NCBI GenBank assembly: GCA_018813765.1
Contig: JAHJBC010000003.1
Location: forward strand, 62,001-126,000
Direction of reading: 5' to 3'
Length of the DNA: 64,000 nt
Source: Gammaproteobacteria bacterium
GTDB taxonomy: Bacteria > Pseudomonadota > Gammaproteobacteria > Burkholderiales > Gallionellaceae
Shown: one piece after another, positions 9,546-17,794 of the stretch
Numbering within the stretch: position 1 is the first letter of the stretch
How the letters are laid out: every line of letters starts with the position of its first letter
Translations under genes and position numbers: made by a program
The notes under the pieces: generated by a model
Told to the model about the DNA's origin: nothing
Seen by the model: only the letters and a program-made list of their open reading frames with translations
The model's database searches: none

Positions 9546-9944
9546 CTATTTCTTCAGCAGATCGCGTATCTCGGCCAACAGCACCTCCTGGTTGGATGGC
9601 GCTTCCGGTGCTGCCGGAGCTTCCTCCGCCTTCTTCTTGAGCGTATTGATCAGCCTCACCGCCATGAAGATCACGAAGGCGATGATCACGAAATCGATCA
9701 CGGTCTGGGTGAACTTGCCATAGGCCACTACCACTGCGGGCGCACCCTCCGCGGCCGCCTTAACCGTGAAAGCCAGATCGGAGAAATTCACCCCGCCCAG
9801 CAACACCCCAATAGGCGGCATCACCACATCGCTGACCAGCGACGACACGATCTTGCCGAACGCCGTACCGACGATGACGCCGACCGCCATGTCGATCACA
9901 TTGCCGCGCATTGCAAAATCCTTGAACTCCTGGATGAGGCTCAT
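9546..9944 (-). CDS. mscL: Large-conductance mechanosensitive channel
   Basis: A 132-aa protein with the full MscL layout: amphipathic N-terminus [22 protein letters not shown]1 ([20 protein letters not shown]), a short periplasmic loop, TM2 ([19 protein letters not shown]) and a charged cytoplasmic C-terminal helix. It opens under membrane tension to release solutes during osmotic downshock. AAGGAG upstream supports the ATG at 9944; the longer open frame is not conserved sequence. It is the last of three minus-strand envelope genes. Confidence 0.97.
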   Translation of the reverse strand: MSLIQEFKDFAMRGNVIDMAVGVIVGTAFGKIVSSLVSDVVMPPIGVLLGGVNFSDLAFTVKAAAEGAPAVVVAYGKFTQTVIDFVIIAFVIFMAVRLINTLKKKAEEAPAAPEAPSNQEVLLAEIRDLLKK

Positions 9945-10190
9945 GACTGCACTCCTTTCAGTGGATGGAAATAGTTTGGCGTGAATTCTACGGCAGGCAG
10001 TATATCCGTCAGTACGCTTGCGGGGAGCTTGTGTTGCGAGGTAAGCGTGGCTGCAATTCGGCCGAGAAGCAGCCAGTTTTACTTTCACAACACAGGATTT
10101 TTTCAAAAGAAGCCGGGCGCAGCCTGATCATAGACTGCGCCCGCTTGTTACTGTGCCAACCGCCGATGGCGGCCTCGGCAGTTCCTGCTT

Positions 10191-10682
10191 CTATTCAGCC
10201 GCGACCATGATTCTTTCCAGCATATGCATTTGCTTCTTGATGTCTGTGCCAACCAGGTCGCTCAGGCTTTGTTGATCCGAGGTCGGTTGCAGGCCTTCCT
10301 TGAGCATTCTGTCGCGCAATATCTCCGGGGTGATCTGCGCCACTTGCGCCAGGGTGGTCAGCGGCGCTTGCGACAATGCACGGATCGGTTGCACGAACGG
10401 CGGTTCATCGGCACCGCCGAGCGGAATGAAGCTTGCCGCCAGCACCAGCACGAACGCACCGATCAGCGATTTTCCGCGCACCGTGGTGAGATGCGTCTTG
10501 AACCCGCCGAGATTCGCCAGCACATGCAGCACGGCCCCGCCCAGCAACACCCAGCTCAGCCATTCGTGCACGAATTTGTTTGCGCCGGTGTCGGCATGGA
10601 AGAAGATGAGCACTCCGGTGACTCCGGAGAGTAGGAACGCCCCCGCGGTGACGGGCGTGACCCAACTGCGTTGGATATTCAT
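10191..10682 (-). CDS. DUF4405-like membrane protein
   Basis: A 163-aa protein with three hydrophobic segments in its first 95 residues (VTAGAFLLSGVTGVLIFF, WLSWVLLGGAVLHVLANLGG, LIGAFVLVLAASFIPLGG) and histidines at HADTG, HEW, HVLANL and KTHLTT that could bind haem. This layout resembles the DUF4405 family, related to cytochrome b561-type bundles. The C-terminal 65 residues are soluble and probably periplasmic. It lies 68 bases downstream of the Spy-like gene on the same strand. Confidence 0.65.
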   Translation of the reverse strand: MNIQRSWVTPVTAGAFLLSGVTGVLIFFHADTGANKFVHEWLSWVLLGGAVLHVLANLGGFKTHLTTVRGKSLIGAFVLVLAASFIPLGGADEPPFVQPIRALSQAPLTTLAQVAQITPEILRDRMLKEGLQPTSDQQSLSDLVGTDIKKQMHMLERIMVAAE

Positions 10683-10750
10683 GGCTTGTTCCTTTCAATT
10701 AGTGGCACCCTGTTCTGCAACTACGCGAACAGGGTGCTCATCGGCTTGGC

Positions 10751-11203
10751 CTAGCGGCCGAAACCGCCATGATGACCGTGCCTGGACATCTCTTCATCGA
10801 AGGTCTTCTGCTGTTCCGGCGTCAACGCCGCGTAGAACTCCTTGAGTACTTCCAGATGTTCGCCCATGTTCTTTTCCATCGCGCGCATCTGTTCCAGCCC
10901 CTTTTCCATGCGTTGCGGTGCGTTCAGTTTTTTCATCTCGTCGCGATCGGGACGATCCATCTTGCCCGGCATCGGATTGCTTGCCGCGAACTTCTTCCAG
11001 GCCGATTCCTGCTGCGCGGTCAGTTTCAGTTCGTCGTGCAGCGAAGCCAGGTGGCGCTCGCGCATCTTCTCCATGCGCTCCATGCTCTTGCCGCCCATCA
11101 TCGGGCCGTCGCCGAAGTTGCAATCGCCGCCGCGGGCATAGGCGCCTGCCGAAACCGCGATGATCGCCACACCGGCCAGCAACATCTTCACTGTCTTGTT
11201 CAT
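10751..11203 (-). CDS. Spy/CpxP-like periplasmic protein
   Basis: A 150-aa exported protein. The signal peptide is clear (MNKTVKMLLAGVAIIAVSAGAYA), and the mature part is methionine- and charge-rich and helical. It has two LTxxQ-type motifs, LTAQQESAWKKF and LTPEQQKTFDEE, the signature of the Spy/CpxP chaperone and stress-sensor family. The C-terminus HGHHGG may bind metal. AGGAG upstream fixes the start. The gene is divergent from an OmpR-type regulator and sensor kinase, the usual arrangement for envelope-stress circuits. Confidence 0.85.
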   Translation of the reverse strand: MNKTVKMLLAGVAIIAVSAGAYARGGDCNFGDGPMMGGKSMERMEKMRERHLASLHDELKLTAQQESAWKKFAASNPMPGKMDRPDRDEMKKLNAPQRMEKGLEQMRAMEKNMGEHLEVLKEFYAALTPEQQKTFDEEMSRHGHHGGFGR

Positions 11204-11269
11204 GTTGATTCTCCTGTCTGTTGGTTGAATGTCATGCCGTCCTGGCACGGTGCCCATTTAACCCGCCGC

Positions 11270-11317
11270 TTGTATCTGCCTTATGTCGCGCGCCGCCGAT
11301 TTTGTACAGATTTGTAT
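11270..11317. promoter_or_regulatory. Candidate response-regulator boxes between the Spy-like gene and the regulator
   Basis: TTGTA boxes occur at about 11270, 11302 and 11312. The last two are exactly 10 bases apart (TTTGTACAGATTTGTAT), the one-helical-turn direct repeat typical of OmpR/CpxR-family binding sites. Position between the divergent genes suggests autoregulation and control of the Spy-like operon. Inferred from pattern only. Confidence 0.4.
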
Positions 11318-11358
11318 CGCTTGCCCGCGCGCGCGCGTTTCGATGTAATGTCCGCCCC

Positions 11359-12087
11359 ATGGACACTTCCGTTACATCTCCGCGCATCCTCATCGTCGAC
11401 GACGATGCCGACATCCGCAGCCTGCTGGCCGACTATCTCGGCGAGCAGGGCTGGCAGATCAGCACCGCAGCGGACGGCACTGCGATGCAACAGGTGCTCG
11501 ACACCACGCCCATCGACCTGATCGTGCTCGACCTCACCCTGCCCGGCAGCGACGGCCTGACGCTGTGCCGTGACCTGCGCGCGCGTTCGGCCATCCCGGT
11601 GATCATGCTCACCGCGCGCAGTGCACCATTGGACCGCATATTGGGACTGGAGATGGGCGCCGACGATTACCTGTGCAAACCGTTCGAGCCGCGCGAGCTG
11701 CTGGTGCGCATCCGCAATGTGTTGCGCCGCAGCCAGGGCACGGCGACCGAGACGACGATGGCGGCGACGAAATGGCATTTCGCCGACTGGACGCTGGACG
11801 AGACCACGCGCCAGTTGCAGAACAGTGCCGGATTGGTGGTCGTGCTGTCGGGTGGCGAATACCGCCTGCTCAAGGCCCTGCTGGAACGCCCCAACCGCGC
11901 ACTCAGCCGCGACCAGTTGCTCACGCTCACCCAGGGCCGCGAGACCGACCCGCTCGACCGCTCCATCGACCTGCACATCAGCCGCCTGCGCCAGAAGCTG
12001 GGCGACGACGCGCGCGCCCCCAAGCTCATCAAGACTATGCGCAACGAGGGGTATCTGCTGGTCGCGACCGTCAAAAGGGGAAGTTAG
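11359..12087 (+). CDS. OmpR-family response regulator
   Basis: A 242-aa two-domain regulator. The receiver (about 10-125) has the acidic pocket VDDDADIR, the phosphoacceptor aspartate in LIVLDLTLPGSDG and the lysine in LCKPFEPREL. The C-terminal winged helix (about 140-238) ends with DRSIDLHISRLRQKLGDD and the GYLLVA wing. It is immediately followed by its kinase (stop and next ATG abut). It resembles RstA/CpxR-type regulators; the divergent Spy-like gene suggests control of an envelope-stress response. Confidence 0.92.
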   Translation: MDTSVTSPRILIVDDDADIRSLLADYLGEQGWQISTAADGTAMQQVLDTTPIDLIVLDLTLPGSDGLTLCRDLRARSAIPVIMLTARSAPLDRILGLEMGADDYLCKPFEPRELLVRIRNVLRRSQGTATETTMAATKWHFADWTLDETTRQLQNSAGLVVVLSGGEYRLLKALLERPNRALSRDQLLTLTQGRETDPLDRSIDLHISRLRQKLGDDARAPKLIKTMRNEGYLLVATVKRGS

Positions 12088-13425
12088 ATGTTCGCCTTCT
12101 TCCGCTCCATGCACGGCCGCCTGTTCCTGATCCTGGTGATCGGCATCATCGCGACCGCCGCCGCCACCATCCTGTTCACCCATGGCAGACAGAGCGAGAT
12201 GTTTGAGCGCGTGCGCGCGCACCATCTGGCCGGCGAGATCGAGGACCTGGTGGAATCGCTGGAAGAGATGCCGCACGGACAGCGCGACGATTTCCTGCGC
12301 ATGCCGCACGGCATGGGAATCCACGGGCGCCTGGACAACGGCGCCATGTCGCCGTTCGACAGCCGCGACCGCCTGCTGGAAAGGATGCTGCAGCGCCGGC
12401 TGGACGATGTGCATGTCGAAGCGGAACTGCCGGGCAAGCAGGCCTGCGCCGATGGCGAGGGCGGCCGCTACCGGCGCGGGCCCGCACCGCCGTTGTGCCA
12501 GCGCGTGCATCTCACCCTGAAGGATGGCAGCGCCCTGCTGCTGACCATCCCGATGCCGCCGATGCGCGAGCCCGCCTACACCCCGCCGACGCCGCTCGCC
12601 CTGCTGGTGTTCGCACTGTGCATCGCCCTGCTCGCCTGGCTGGTGGCGCGCATCGCCACGCGGCCGCTGCGCCATCTGGCCGACGCCGCCGACAAGCTCG
12701 ACATCTCACGTGCGGGCGATCCCTTGCCCGAGCAAGGCAGCAGCGAGGTGCGCGCCGCCACGCGCGCCTTCAACCGCATGCAGAAACGCATCTACGAAGA
12801 TGTGCGCGAACGCACCGGCATGCTGGCCGCCATCGCCCACGACCTGCAAACCCCGCTCACGCGGTTGCGCCTGCGGCTGGAGAAATTGCCGGACGAAGCG
12901 CTGCGCGACAAACTGGTGGCCGACATGCAGGCCATGCAGCAGATGTTGCAGGAGGGACTGGAACTCGCGCGCAGCATGGACAACGGCGAGCCGGCGCAAC
13001 TGCTGGACCTCGATTCGCTGCTGGACAGCCTGTGCAGCGACGCCGTCGAGGCCGGACAACAGGTGGAATACAGCGAACATGTGCCCGTGCAATTGCAGGC
13101 GCATCCGCTGGCCCTGCGCCGCGCGCTGTCCAACCTGCTCGACAACGCGGTGAAATACGGCCAGCGCGCCGAGGTGTCGCTGCGCCGCGACGAACGCCGC
13201 TGCCACATCCTCATCCGCGACCACGGCCCCGGCATCCCCGCCGACCAACTGGAGCAGGTATTCACCCCGTTCTACCGCATCGAACACTCGCGCTCGCGCG
13301 AGACCGGCGGCACGGGGTTAGGACTCGCTATCGCGCGCAACATCGTGTTGAGGCATAACGGGGAGATTTTGCTGAGCAATCATGCGGAGGGGGGGGTGGA
13401 AGTGCATGTTGTATTGCCGCTTTAA
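12088..13425 (+). CDS. Sensor histidine kinase, EnvZ/CpxA-like
   Basis: A 445-aa inner-membrane kinase. TM1 lies near residues 12-32, then a periplasmic sensor segment of about 135 residues with two cysteines (KQACADG, PLCQRVH), TM2 (LALLVFALCIALLAWLVARIA), HAMP, and the phosphoacceptor helix AIAHDLQTPLTRLRLRLEKL. The ATP-binding domain has N, G1 (DHGPGIP), F and G2 (GGTGLGLAIA) boxes. It pairs with the regulator immediately upstream. The sensor region contains several histidines and charged runs, so a cation or misfolded-protein signal is possible but unproven. Confidence 0.93.
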   Translation: MFAFFRSMHGRLFLILVIGIIATAAATILFTHGRQSEMFERVRAHHLAGEIEDLVESLEEMPHGQRDDFLRMPHGMGIHGRLDNGAMSPFDSRDRLLERMLQRRLDDVHVEAELPGKQACADGEGGRYRRGPAPPLCQRVHLTLKDGSALLLTIPMPPMREPAYTPPTPLALLVFALCIALLAWLVARIATRPLRHLADAADKLDISRAGDPLPEQGSSEVRAATRAFNRMQKRIYEDVRERTGMLAAIAHDLQTPLTRLRLRLEKLPDEALRDKLVADMQAMQQMLQEGLELARSMDNGEPAQLLDLDSLLDSLCSDAVEAGQQVEYSEHVPVQLQAHPLALRRALSNLLDNAVKYGQRAEVSLRRDERRCHILIRDHGPGIPADQLEQVFTPFYRIEHSRSRETGGTGLGLAIARNIVLRHNGEILLSNHAEGGVEVHVVLPL

Positions 13426-13427
13426 CA

Positions 13428-13671
13428 CAGTGCTGAGTGCCGAGTGCTGAGTTCTGAGCAGCCGCACTTCCCCCTTTAGAAAAGGGGGATGGAGGGGGAT
13501 TTGAGAATGTAGCGTTACCCAGCCTCTCGCAAATCCCCCCTAGCCCCCCTTTTTCAAAGTGGGGAACAGTGTGGCGGTGCACTGACTGTGGGAGTCTTCC
13601 CGGCAAGGGTAATCCGCCCGCTTCCGCTATAATCCGCCCCCGACTCAGCACCCGGAACTCAGCACTGAATT
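13428..13671. repeat. Composite inverted-repeat region before aroE
   Basis: The inner part (about 13468-13565) is an intact CCCCCTTT/AAAGGGGG inverted-repeat element of the family seen at 154-320. It is flanked by GTGCTGAGTGCCGAGTGC on the left and by its rough inverse ACTCAGCACCCGGAACTCAG on the right, which ends at the aroE start. A TATAAT at 13628-13633 could be the aroE -10. Nothing coding was seen in the 249 bases. Confidence 0.6.
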
Positions 13672-13674
13672 GAA

Positions 13675-14481
13675 ATGACCGACAAGTACGCCGTCCTCGG
13701 CAACCCCATCTCCCACAGCAAGTCGCCGCTGATCCATACGCTGTTCGCCGAACAGACCGGGCAGGACATGAGCTATGAGGCCATCGAAGTCGCGCTGGAC
13801 GGTTTTGCCGCGACGGTGCGCCGTCTGCGCGATGAAGGTTACAAGGGCTGCAATGTGACGGTGCCGTTCAAGTTCGAGGCCTATGAGCTGTGCGACGAAC
13901 TCGCACCGCGCGCGCAGGATGCCAAGGCGGTGAACACGCTGCTGTTCCGCGACGGCAAGATACTTGGCACGAATACAGACGGCAGCGGCCTGCTCAACGA
14001 CATCCAGAACAACCTCGGCTTCAAACTGATGTGGAAGGACGTGCTGCTGCTCGGAGCGGGCGGTGCGGCGGCAGGGGTGTTGTGGCCGCTGTTCAACGCG
14101 GGCGTGGGTATAGACATTGCCAACCGCACGCTGGACAAGGCGCAGGCGCTGGCCGAGGAATTCAAGGAAGCGGGCACGGTACGTGCGCGCAGTTATGCGG
14201 ACCTGGCAGGCAGGCAATACGACCTCGTCATCAACGCCACTTCCAGCGGATTGAAGGACGAGTTGCCGCCGCTGCCGGACGGGCTGTTCAAACCCGGCGC
14301 GCTCGCCTACGACATGATGTACGGGCGCGAGACGCCGTTCATGGCATTCGCCCGCCGGCAGGGTGCCTCCCACATTTCCGACGGTCTCGGCATGCTGGTG
14401 GAGCAGGCTGCCGAGGCGTTCTTCATCTGGCGCAACGTGCGCCCCGACACCGGTCCCGTATTGGAAAAGCTGCGTAAATGA
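13675..14481 (+). CDS. aroE: Shikimate dehydrogenase
   Basis: A 268-aa enzyme reducing 3-dehydroshikimate with NADPH in aromatic amino acid synthesis. It shows the substrate-site GNPISHSKSPLIHTLF, the catalytic lysine in NVTVPFKFEAYELCD, GTNTDGSG, and the nucleotide-binding loop LLGAGGAAAGV followed by NRTLDKA. The C-terminus GLGMLVEQAAEAFFIWR is typical. Full family length. Its last four bases overlap the mtgA start (ATGA), so the two are likely translated together. Confidence 0.97.
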   Translation: MTDKYAVLGNPISHSKSPLIHTLFAEQTGQDMSYEAIEVALDGFAATVRRLRDEGYKGCNVTVPFKFEAYELCDELAPRAQDAKAVNTLLFRDGKILGTNTDGSGLLNDIQNNLGFKLMWKDVLLLGAGGAAAGVLWPLFNAGVGIDIANRTLDKAQALAEEFKEAGTVRARSYADLAGRQYDLVINATSSGLKDELPPLPDGLFKPGALAYDMMYGRETPFMAFARRQGASHISDGLGMLVEQAAEAFFIWRNVRPDTGPVLEKLRK

Positions 14482-15170
14482 AAAAGAAGAGTCTGCTCTG
14501 GCGCATCGCGCTGGGATTGCTGGCATTGCTGGTGCTGTATCAATTGTGGCTGTTCGCCCACATCTGCTGGTGGATCAAGTTCAACCCGGCGACCAGCGCC
14601 TTCATGCAGGACCGCCTGCAAGTGATGCAGGACAGGAACCCCAGGGCCGGCCTGAAACACAAATGGGTGCCGTACAGGAACATCTCCAATCACCTCAAGC
14701 GCGCGCTCATCGTCTCGGAAGATGCGAAATTCCTCGATCATGAAGGCTTCGACTGGGAAGGCATCGCCAAGGCCTACGAGAAGAACCTGAAGAAGGGCAA
14801 GCTTGTCGCGGGCGGCTCCACCATCAGCCAGCAACTGGCGAAGAACCTGTTCCTCTCGACCAAACGCACGCCGTGGCGCAAGGGCGAGGAAGCGCTGATC
14901 ACACTGATGCTGGAAGCGGTGATGAGCAAGCAGCGCATCCTGGAGATCTATCTGAACATCATCGAATGGGGCGACGGCGTGTTCGGCGCGGAAGCGGCGG
15001 CACGGCATTATTACGGCGTCAGCGCCGCGCAGCTCAGCCCCGAACAGGCCGCCAAACTCGCCGCCATGGTGCCCAACCCGCGCTACTACGACCGCAACCG
15101 CGAAGCGCGCGGCATGCTGGCCAAGACCATCGTCATCCTCGACCGCATGCCGGATGCGGAGATCCCCTGA
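14478..15170 (+). CDS. mtgA: Monofunctional peptidoglycan glycosyltransferase
   Basis: A 230-aa GT51 enzyme that polymerises lipid II into glycan strands at the inner membrane. A single N-terminal anchor (ALGLLALLVLYQLWLFAHICWW) precedes the catalytic domain. The first glutamate motif is SEDAKFLDHEGFDWEGI; GGSTISQQLAKNLFLS and the second motif EAVMSKQRILEIYLNIIEWG follow. Complete in length for MtgA. The aroE-mtgA pairing is common in betaproteobacteria. Confidence 0.96.
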   Translation: MKKKSLLWRIALGLLALLVLYQLWLFAHICWWIKFNPATSAFMQDRLQVMQDRNPRAGLKHKWVPYRNISNHLKRALIVSEDAKFLDHEGFDWEGIAKAYEKNLKKGKLVAGGSTISQQLAKNLFLSTKRTPWRKGEEALITLMLEAVMSKQRILEIYLNIIEWGDGVFGAEAAARHYYGVSAAQLSPEQAAKLAAMVPNPRYYDRNREARGMLAKTIVILDRMPDAEIP

Positions 15171-15186
15171 GTACTAACGCGCTCGC

Positions 15187-15990
15187 TCAATAAACTGCCG
15201 AGAGCGAGATACCGAACCCGGTATCGGGGCTGCCGTCCGCATAGCCCTTCAGCAGATAGCCGCGCAGGAAGGTATCGCGACCGATCTCGCGACTGAGGTA
15301 GAGAGTCAGTTCGCGCTGTTCTGCCGCAGTGGCCGATGCCTGTTGCACATAACGATATTCGAGTCCGCCGTTGCTCAGTTCGCCAAAGCGATAGTCTGCC
15401 CCGACCGTGCCGTAGAGCACGTTATCCAGCGGCACTTCCGCCGAGCTTCCCAGCACCTCGTAGCCCAGAACAAGGCTGGGGGTGAAGTCGCCGAAAGCGC
15501 GATAACCATACAGTTGTGCGGCATAGTCGTTCATGCCGGTGCCCAGCGTTTTGCTGGCCGTGCCGAACTTGACCCGGCCGGCCAGGTCGATGCCGGCATC
15601 GACATTGTCTGCCGCGTACACGTTGTAAGCCAGCAATGCGACGATGTCGCCCAATCCCGAGCTCGTCGTGCGTGCCGTGGTGGTCGTCGTAGTCGTGGTC
15701 GCGCGCCAGCCCCTGCCGCCGCCGCTGACCAGCACGGTGCCGTCGCCGGTGACCCGGATGTATGGCACGGTCAACTTCATCGCCCACCGGCCTGTCTCGT
15801 AGAGCGCACTCACCGGCACGGTCACGATGTCGGTCGATGTCGTGGTGCCGTAATCGCCCGAGCTGGACTCGTAGCCCAGCATCATGGTGAGATAACTGTC
15901 CTTGCTCTCTTCGGCACAGGCACCGCCTGCTGCGACCGTCAGCATCATTGCCGCCAGCCATTTCAAATATCCGTGCTGCTTCATGTCCAT
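15187..15990 (-). CDS. Putative outer-membrane beta-barrel protein
   Basis: A 267-aa exported protein. GAGGG seven bases upstream supports the ATG at 15990. A signal peptide ends near GGACAEE. The rest is rich in alternating aromatic/small residues with repeated strand patterns (WAMKLTVPYIRV, FTPSLVLGYEVLG, LEYRYVQQAS, ELTLYLSREI) and ends ISLSAVY, a barrel-like C-terminal aromatic. It resembles transporter-like MetA-pathway barrels in general style only. A run of eight threonines in one predicted loop (RATTTTTTTTARTT) is unusual. Confidence 0.6.
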   Translation of the reverse strand: MDMKQHGYLKWLAAMMLTVAAGGACAEESKDSYLTMMLGYESSSGDYGTTTSTDIVTVPVSALYETGRWAMKLTVPYIRVTGDGTVLVSGGGRGWRATTTTTTTTARTTSSGLGDIVALLAYNVYAADNVDAGIDLAGRVKFGTASKTLGTGMNDYAAQLYGYRAFGDFTPSLVLGYEVLGSSAEVPLDNVLYGTVGADYRFGELSNGGLEYRYVQQASATAAEQRELTLYLSREIGRDTFLRGYLLKGYADGSPDTGFGISLSAVY

Positions 15991-16003
15991 ATCGTATCCC
16001 TCA

Positions 16004-16375
16004 TTAACGTCCGCGACCGCCACCACCGCCGCCGCCGCGGCTCATGGCGCCGCCGCGATAGCCGCCGCCCGTTCTGGCGCTGCGTTCGGTGCGCGAACGG
16101 TATCCGCGTCCGTAGCCGCTGTCTTCGGATTGATTCAGTTCCTTTTCCGCCTCGGTCTCTGCCGTCTTGTCCGGCTCCTGCGTATTCACGGCGGCTTCCT
16201 TGACCTGCTTTTGCAGTCGTTCGCGATAGGCTTCGTATTCAGCCTGGCTCATCGATTTCAAACGGACCGGCGCCGTTTCAGTCGATTCCGCCGCTGCGAC
16301 CGGCGTGGAGACGAGACAGCATCCCAGCAACATCGCGGGACTGCATCTGGAAAGGAAATTTACGATATTCCGCAT
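16004..16375 (-). CDS. Exported small protein with Gly/Arg-rich tail
   Basis: A 123-aa protein with a signal peptide (PAMLLGCCLVSTPVAAAES), a charged helical middle (MSQAEYEAYRERLQKQVKEA) and a low-complexity tail of Gly, Arg and Ser ending GGGGGGGRGR. No family recognised. It sits 13 bases before the barrel gene and 105 bases after another Arg-rich exported protein on the same strand. The two share the helical charged centre and the Gly/Arg tail, so they may be distant paralogues. Confidence 0.6.
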   Translation of the reverse strand: MRNIVNFLSRCSPAMLLGCCLVSTPVAAAESTETAPVRLKSMSQAEYEAYRERLQKQVKEAAVNTQEPDKTAETEAEKELNQSEDSGYGRGYRSRTERSARTGGGYRGGAMSRGGGGGGGRGR

Positions 16376-16480
16376 GACATCACTCCGAAGTGATTGCAGC
16401 TACTGCCATCGATATTCAATACAAAGGGCTGCGAACGGGGCAATTGCCTTCTCCCGTTCGCAGCCATTCACCACACTACC

Positions 16481-16909
16481 TTAACGGTTCCTGCCCTGGC
16501 CGGCACCGGAACCTGCGCCGCGGGAACCGGCGCCACGGTATTGCGAACCGCTGGCCGAGCCATCGCGCGCCTTCACGCCATTGCCTTTGTCGGCATTATT
16601 CGCGTTGGCCTCGCGCATCGCCGCGCGCTCTTCGTCCGTCATCTGGGCCTGCTTTTCTTCGCGATAACGGTTGCGCTCTTCCACCGTCATGCCGGCGGTC
16701 TCGTCCCGATGTTCCGCCTGGATCTCTTCGCGGGTACGGGTGCGGGTTTGCGTCTTGTCCTGCGTCTGGGTCGTGTCGCCGACCTGATCGTGGATTTGAT
16801 CGCGCAGCTGATCGCGGTCGCGCAGCGGTTCGTCCGCTGCCATGCCCGCCCCGGCAACGCCCATACCCAACACCAGTGCTGCGCCGAGTAACATATGTCT
16901 TGTGCTCAT
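16481..16909 (-). CDS. Exported Arg/Gln/Asp-rich small protein
   Basis: A 142-aa protein. The signal peptide is MSTRHMLLGAALVLGMGVAGAGMA. Then come short repeats of Arg/Asp/Gln (RDRDQLRDQIHDQ), a Thr/Gln/Arg run (TTQTQDKTQTRTRTREE), a helical part with two related units (MTVEERNRYREEKQAQ, MTDEERAAMREANAN) and a Gly/Ser/Arg tail. No enzyme motif. The gene is divergent from the second response regulator, which may control it. Function unknown. Confidence 0.6.
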   Translation of the reverse strand: MSTRHMLLGAALVLGMGVAGAGMAADEPLRDRDQLRDQIHDQVGDTTQTQDKTQTRTRTREEIQAEHRDETAGMTVEERNRYREEKQAQMTDEERAAMREANANNADKGNGVKARDGSASGSQYRGAGSRGAGSGAGQGRNR

Positions 16910-17047
16910 GATGATCTCCTGTCGATTGAAATGTGAACTTTCAGATCAGGCTGCCTGCCTGACGACTGCATCATGTGCCAAGGCTGTTGCCCCGGGATTT
17001 CCGGGTCGTTGCAAATTGTAACGATGTGTTACGGCGAACTGTCGCCT

Positions 17048-17077
17048 GTGACAGCGATCTTCCCACTCGGGTATAGT
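17048..17077 (+). promoter_or_regulatory. Promoter of the second two-component system, possibly leaderless
   Basis: GTGACA (17048-17053), an 18-base spacer and TATAGT (17072-17077) form a sigma-70-like promoter. The ATG of the regulator begins at 17085, about 8 bases past the -10, where transcription would start, and there is no ribosome binding site. An inverted pair GTAAC/GTTAC lies just upstream, near 17020-17032. Confidence 0.45.
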
Positions 17078-17084
17078 AAACCTC

Positions 17085-17792
17085 ATGGACGAAAAAAACA
17101 TTCTGGTGGTGGATGACGATGCCGGCCTGCGCGAGTTGCTGCTGCAATATCTGGGCGCGCAGGGCTACCACGTCGCGACGGTGGCGGACGGCGCCGCGAT
17201 GGATGCCTATCGCGCGGCCAACCCGGTCGACCTCATCATCCTCGACCTGATGCTGCCGGGCGAGGACGGTCTGTCGCTTGCACGCAAGCTGAGGGCGCAA
17301 AGCGACCTGCCCATCATCATGCTCTCGGCGCGCGGCGAGGATGTCGACCGCATCGTGGGGCTGGAGGTCGGCGCGGACGACTATCTGGCCAAGCCGTTCA
17401 ACCCTCGCGAGTTGCTGGCGCGCATCCGCGCGCTGCTGCGGCGCAGCGACGGCAACCATGATGCGGCCGGCGATATATCGATTCTGCACTTCGGCGATTT
17501 TGCACTCAACCTAGACACCCACGACCTGCACAGGAACGGCAGCAACATCCCGCTGACTGCGGGTGAGTTCAACCTGCTGCGCATCTTCGCCGAGCATCCC
17601 AACCGCGTACTGAGCCGTGACAGCATCATGGACATGCTCAAGGGCTACGAACGTTCGCCCTTCGACCGCAGCATCGACGTGCGCGTGACGCGCCTGCGCC
17701 GCAAGATCGAGAGCGACCCGAACAATCCCGCCTACATCCGCACCGTGTGGGGCGAAGGTTATCTGTTCGCCTCCGCAGGCGAGAAGGCCTGA
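17085..17792 (+). CDS. OmpR-family response regulator
   Basis: A 235-aa regulator with a receiver domain (VVDDDAGLREL; phosphoacceptor in LIILDLMLPGEDG; lysine in YLAKPFNPREL) and a C-terminal OmpR winged helix (PLTAGEFNLLRIFAEHP, SPFDRSIDVRVTRLRRKIE, TVWGEGYLF). The PFDRSIDVRVTRLRRKIE segment is close to true OmpR proteins. It lies upstream of an EnvZ-like kinase, with 2 bases between them, and is divergent from exported-protein genes. Confidence 0.93.
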   Translation: MDEKNILVVDDDAGLRELLLQYLGAQGYHVATVADGAAMDAYRAANPVDLIILDLMLPGEDGLSLARKLRAQSDLPIIMLSARGEDVDRIVGLEVGADDYLAKPFNPRELLARIRALLRRSDGNHDAAGDISILHFGDFALNLDTHDLHRNGSNIPLTAGEFNLLRIFAEHPNRVLSRDSIMDMLKGYERSPFDRSIDVRVTRLRRKIESDPNNPAYIRTVWGEGYLFASAGEKA

Positions 17793-17794
17793 GC

